A stretch of 64,000 bases of DNA, from positions 4,712,001 to 4,776,000 of the forward strand of contig CADCXD010000001.1 of the NCBI GenBank assembly GCA_902806575.1, written 5' to 3'. The notes beneath the pieces are model-generated. The model made no database searches. It was not told the DNA's origin and worked only from the letters and a program-made list of their open reading frames with translations. Shown here piece by piece: positions 60,501 to 64,000 of the stretch. The position numbers were made by a program, and so were the translations under genes. The stretch is from Jackrogersella multiformis (taxonomy: Eukaryota > Ascomycota > Sordariomycetes > Xylariales > Hypoxylaceae). Numbering within the stretch: the stretch's first letter is position 1; each line of letters opens with the position of its first letter.

Positions 60501-61119
60501 AATCTAAAAATTTTATATTTTACTTTTCGTTTTTTAAAAGTAAATCGTTAATTATAAAAAAATATATATATCGAAAATATTATAAAATATTTAATATTAA
60601 ACTTAATTATTTTAAATATATATACGTTAATAAATATATAAAACTTAAATATTTATAATTATTTTAAAAAGCGAAATAAGCGATAAAGATTTAACTTAAA
60701 ATTAAAGAAGTTATTAATACTTATTTTACTTAAAAATATAATTAATATAATTAATAAATATAGAAATTAAAGATATTATTTTTTTACTTTTAAATAAGAA
60801 GTTAATAAAACATATAAACTTAAAAATAAACGTATTAAATAAATCGAAATAAAAATTAACGATATATATAAATATTAACGCATTCAATTAAATAATAAAT
60901 GAAATATAATTAAAAGATTTTATCGAAAATTACGAAATATTTAAATTAAATAAACTTATATATATATAAAAAGTAATTTTAAGAAGATTAATTATAAAAA
61001 TTAAGGTTAAATTTTCGATTAAATTTTAAAAGAAAATAATATATAAACGGTAAGTTTAAGTTTAAATCTTAATAAAAGTATAAATTAATTATTTAAGTTT
61101 TTAGCTTAATTTATTAATA

Positions 61120-61161
61120 AGAAATGATTTTTTAAGAAAATACGGTATAATTATCGATTAT
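61120..61161 (+). pseudogene. Decayed aspartic protease motif of fragment C
   Basis: The frame reads RNDFLRKYGIIIDY, preceded by LNLLI. Gypsy-type proteases commonly have I-[LI]-G-x-D/N-F-L-x-K-Y followed by IDY downstream of the catalytic Asp. Arg for Gly (aga from gga) is a G-to-A change. The catalytic D-[ST]-G itself was not located. Confidence 0.6.
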
Positions 61162-62099
61162 AATAAAATATTATTATTTAAAAGGTTAAATATAACGATA
61201 AATTTTAACTACGAATCGATTTCTTATTTTTATTAAAATAATAATGTTTATTTTAATATATTATTTTAATTTATTACGCGGAAAAGATTTTATTTTTTAC
61301 GTTAAAATAAAAGGCGTAATAAATAATATTTATAATATAAATACGCTTAAAAGAATCGCTTTTTTAAACGCGTTTAATAAGCTTATAATTTTACGACGTA
61401 ATATTAAAATCGAAATAATTAAAGAAATTATCGAAAAAAAAGTGTAAACACTTTATAAGAAAAGGTTAATTTAATGTAAGTATATATAATATTTTAACGT
61501 AAAGAAAATAATTTATTAATAAAATTTAATTTAAATAACGAAATATTAAAAGCTTTATTATTAATTAATAAATTTTTTATTAATTTATAATTATTATTAA
61601 AAATAAAGTAAGGTTTTATCGAAGCGAATATATCGACTTTAAGTATATTTAAACCTAAAAATATTTTAAAACTTATAATTAAAAAAAGTATATATATTTA
61701 TAATTTTAACCTTTTTTTTACTTAATAATTATTTACTTTAATAAATAAATAAAATATTTAACGTAATTATGGTATTATTAATATACTAGAAAAAGAAAAA
61801 ATAATGATCGATTTAATTAATAATTAATAAGAAAAGTATAAACCCGGATATATATTTATTAAGTGTATAAAATAAAGAGTTTTTTAATAAAACTTTCGAT
61901 TAAATATATAATTAAAGTAAAATAAATTAATAAAAAATGTTTATATCGTTTAATTATTTTTATTTTATTATTTAAAAACTTGTTAACGGTTAAAAAAAAA
62001 GTTAAATAATTATTAACTTTAAATTATTAAATAAAAGTGCTTTAATAAATATTTACTTATTATTACGTTAAAAGGAAATCGTTTAAAAAATATAAGAAA

Positions 62100-62574
62100 A
62101 GAAAGTTTTTAATGTTATAAACGAGGCTTTATTTTTTTATTAATTATTTATTACGTTTAAGTATAAAAATAAAATAACGGTAATATCGTTAAAAGGTTTA
62201 AAAGTTTTTAACGTTATGTTAATAAAATTTAAGAATTTTTTAACCTTTACGTAACGATTTATAAATTAAAAATTTAAGCTTTTTTAAAGCTTTATTAAAA
62301 CATATATTAATAATATTAAAGAATAATATAAGAAATATTTTAATTAAATGTTTAATATATATAATAATATAAGATTTATATTGTCGTTAAAAAAGTTATT
62401 TTTTAATTTTTTATCGATTATTTTATTTGGATTTTTAATTAATAAATTAAAAGTTATTATTATAAACGATAAGTTAAATATAATTAAAAAGATCTTAATA
62501 TTACGAATATTAATTAATTTAAAAATATATATTAATATAATAAAGTTTTTACGAAAATATATCTTATAATATTA
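62100..62574 (+). pseudogene. Decayed reverse transcriptase of fragment C
   Basis: One continuous frame shows, in order: KVFNVINEALFFY (62,102 on), then KNKITVISLKGLKVFNVM, a counterpart of the HxGxExFNV-type palm strand. Next is IKFKNFLTFT (from GFKNSP-type), then SFIKTYINNI (catalytic YIDD seen as YINN, 62,303-62,317). Finally come ILSLKKLFFNFLSIILFGF and LRILINLKIYINIIKFLRKY, the thumb/connection segment. Substitutions relative to the family are dominated by Asp-to-Asn, Pro-to-Leu, Glu-to-Lys and Gln-to-stop, all RIP-type. Both catalytic Asp codons are lost, so it is dead. Confidence 0.82.
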
Positions 62575-63139
62575 ATAAAAAATTAAGCTTTTATAAAATA
62601 AGAAAATAAAAATGTTAATCGAGAAACGAATTTAATAAAAAATTCCTTCGAAATCTTAATATAAATGTTAATATATTATAAAAATTATATATATATCGAT
62701 AAAGAATAAAATAAATTATTAAATTTAATAATATTAACGTATTAAAATTATAATTAAATAACGTTCTTAAAAATAAATGTATCGAAACGAAAAAGTTTCG
62801 AAGTTATAATATTTTATATAAATATACTTTAAAACGAAGTTAATATAAAAGTTAACGTAATTTACTTAATTATATTTTTATTAAAAGTTTTAATAAAAGT
62901 TAAATTATAATATAAAGTAATAAAATTAAAAGTTATTTAATTAATTTAAACTTATAAAAATAATAAAATTTAATTATAATTTTATATATAATTAATTATT
63001 ATTTTAACGGATTATAATATAACGAAAAATATTATTAATTAAATAATACTTAAAATAACCGATATAAATAAAATAAATAATAACCGATATAAATAAAATG
63101 AATAATAAATTAATAATTATTTTAATATATTTATTTTAA

Positions 63140-63199
63140 TTTAATTTTAACGTTTATTATATCCTTAAAAAGTTAAATTTAATTTTAGATATATTATTT
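63140..63199 (+). pseudogene. Decayed RNase H C-terminus of fragment C
   Basis: Reads FNFNVYYILKKLNLILDILF in the same frame as the reverse transcriptase, matching the Gypsy pattern (Q)F-D-F-x-V-x-Y-I-P-G-K-x-N-x-x-x-D-A-L-S with C-to-T and G-to-A changes. Confidence 0.72.
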
Positions 63200-63559
63200 T
63201 ATTTATTAACATAAAATAATATAAAAAATCTAATAAAGTAAAAATAAAAAAAATTTAACTTTTAAAAATATTTCGAATAAGTTTATTTATATATTTATTA
63301 AACTTACGTTAAATAACGAGTTTAAAAAGAAAATATTAAAAAGATATAATTATAATAAATAATTAAATCGTTTACGTATTATTTTTTAAGAAGTTAATAA
63401 AGGTAAAAATATAATTAAATAGTTTTAATATAAATTACGAAACGGTCTTATATATTATATTAAGTTAAATAGTTTACGTTAATTAATAATTTTATTAACT
63501 TATATATATAAATTATTTAATAAAGTTTATAATTTAAAATATTATTTCGAACCGAAACG

Positions 63560-64000
63560 AATATTTTATAAATTAAAATCGGTTTATATTTATAACTTTT
63601 TACGAAAAGTTCGAAAATATATCGAATATTACCTCGGTTATTATAAAAACCGGATCGAACGTTTAAAATTTTACGATAAGTTAAAACTTATAAACTTACC
63701 GTTATAATTATTTTATATAATAACTTAAAATTTTATCGTGAAATTATTAAAAATCTTAAGTAAAAAAAGTATATAATTTATTAAAGATTTTATTTATTTT
63801 AATACGATAATAATAATTATATATAAATTTAATAAAAAAACGATTTTAATATTTAAAAACATTAAATATAAAGCTTATTATTAAACCGCGTTATTTTTTA
63901 AAATATTTATATTATCGAATTAATATATTTTATATAAAATAATTTTAAATAAAAACGTTAAATTTAATAATAAAATATAATAAATATTATTTACTTAATT
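63560..64000 (+). pseudogene. Decayed integrase of fragment C, partial
   Basis: From 63,600 one frame reads KYIEYYLGYYKNRIERLKFY, consistent with the zinc-binding C-x-x-C of the HHCC domain after Cys-to-Tyr changes. NFIVKLLK follows (DFI-x-x-LPK in the family), then IIIIIYKFNKK (the strand carrying the first catalytic Asp). IILNKNVKFNNKI (ISDR-x-x-KF type, second Asp changed to Asn) is followed by two stops where Trp and Gln codons are usual. The frame differs from that of RNase H. The domain runs off the window. Confidence 0.8.

Larger units (their letters stand above)
57547..64000 (+). mobile_element. Fragment C: RIP-degraded Ty3/Gypsy element, gag-protease-RT-RNase H-integrase, running off the window
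   Basis: The most complete copy. Decayed plus-strand domains occur in the Ty3/Gypsy order: protease (61,120-61,161), reverse transcriptase (about 62,100-62,570), RNase H C-terminus (63,140-63,199) and integrase (about 63,560 to the edge). The order RT-RNase H-IN separates it from Copia, where integrase comes first. It is less mutated than B: more GpG, TpG and CpA survive, and short ATG frames occur. Relative to B it has an extra segment of about 375 bp at 61,403-61,777 and about 55 bp at 57,783-57,837, and lacks about 30 bp present in B near 54,030. It carries many stops, so it is not autonomous. The 3' end and LTR lie outside. Confidence 0.82.

Noticed and set aside
49936..64000. Mitochondrial DNA, inserted mitochondrial DNA or a plasmid as the source of the AT-rich block
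   Set aside because: No mitochondrial genes, introns or tRNAs were seen. Instead, decayed Gypsy RT, RNase H and integrase motifs and the RIP dinucleotide pattern are present.
49936..64000. Centromere
   Set aside because: AT-rich RIPped retroelements are typical of some fungal centromeres, but one 14 kb block ending at the window edge, next to ordinary genes, is not sufficient evidence.

Overview
The window looks like nuclear DNA of a filamentous ascomycete (Pezizomycotina, most likely a Sordariomycete). Reasons: compact protein genes with short GT-AG introns (47-154 nt) carrying CTRAC-type branch sites; typical ascomycete proteins; pyrimidine-rich promoters; and a 14 kb block at the right end showing the hallmark of repeat-induced point mutation (RIP). 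All assignments come from reading the sequence and from memory of protein families; no database search was run.

Layout. 1-1282: 3'-truncated type II NADH dehydrogenase (minus). 2400-4483: five-exon phenol-2-monooxygenase-like flavoprotein (plus). 4956-19807: midasin/Rea1, 4914 aa in three exons (minus). 20201-20848: mitochondrial ribosomal protein bL12m (plus), divergent from midasin. 21329-22420: ketopantoate-reductase-family protein (minus). 23411-24416: CTD-kinase gamma subunit CTK3 (minus). 25323-26374: pyrroline-5-carboxylate reductase (plus). 26781-28341: HAT1 histone acetyltransferase (minus). 29362-30651: ZIP9-like metal transporter (plus). 34168-36363: Cdc4/FBXW7-like F-box/WD40 protein behind a long leader (plus). 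37801-39105: UTP16-like U3 snoRNP protein (minus). 39693-40784: unrecognised protein (plus). 42205-46032: six-exon RING-PH-VWA protein with the architecture of the Far1/Ste5 mating-pathway scaffolds (minus).

46033-49935 is gene-poor and unusually rich in the palindromic decamer TACCTAGGTA, which also recurs in most other intergenic spacers. From about 49,936 to the window end the sequence is extremely AT-rich. Conceptual translation still shows decayed Ty3/Gypsy pol motifs on the plus strand: reverse transcriptase YIDD seen as YINN, retroviral-type protease, RNase H C-terminus and integrase. The block reads as three fragments in the same orientation: A (to 53,283), B (53,284-57,546) and C (57,547-64,000). 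B and C are copies of one element; B is broken inside its reverse transcriptase exactly where C begins. This suggests nested insertion followed by RIP.

The genes are mostly housekeeping and do not form one pathway. Three share a ribosome theme (midasin in 60S assembly, UTP16 in 18S rRNA processing, bL12m in mitochondrial translation). Two touch cell-cycle or pheromone-type signalling (the Cdc4-like F-box protein and the Far1/Ste5-like scaffold). No tRNA, rRNA, CRISPR array or biosynthetic gene cluster was recognised.
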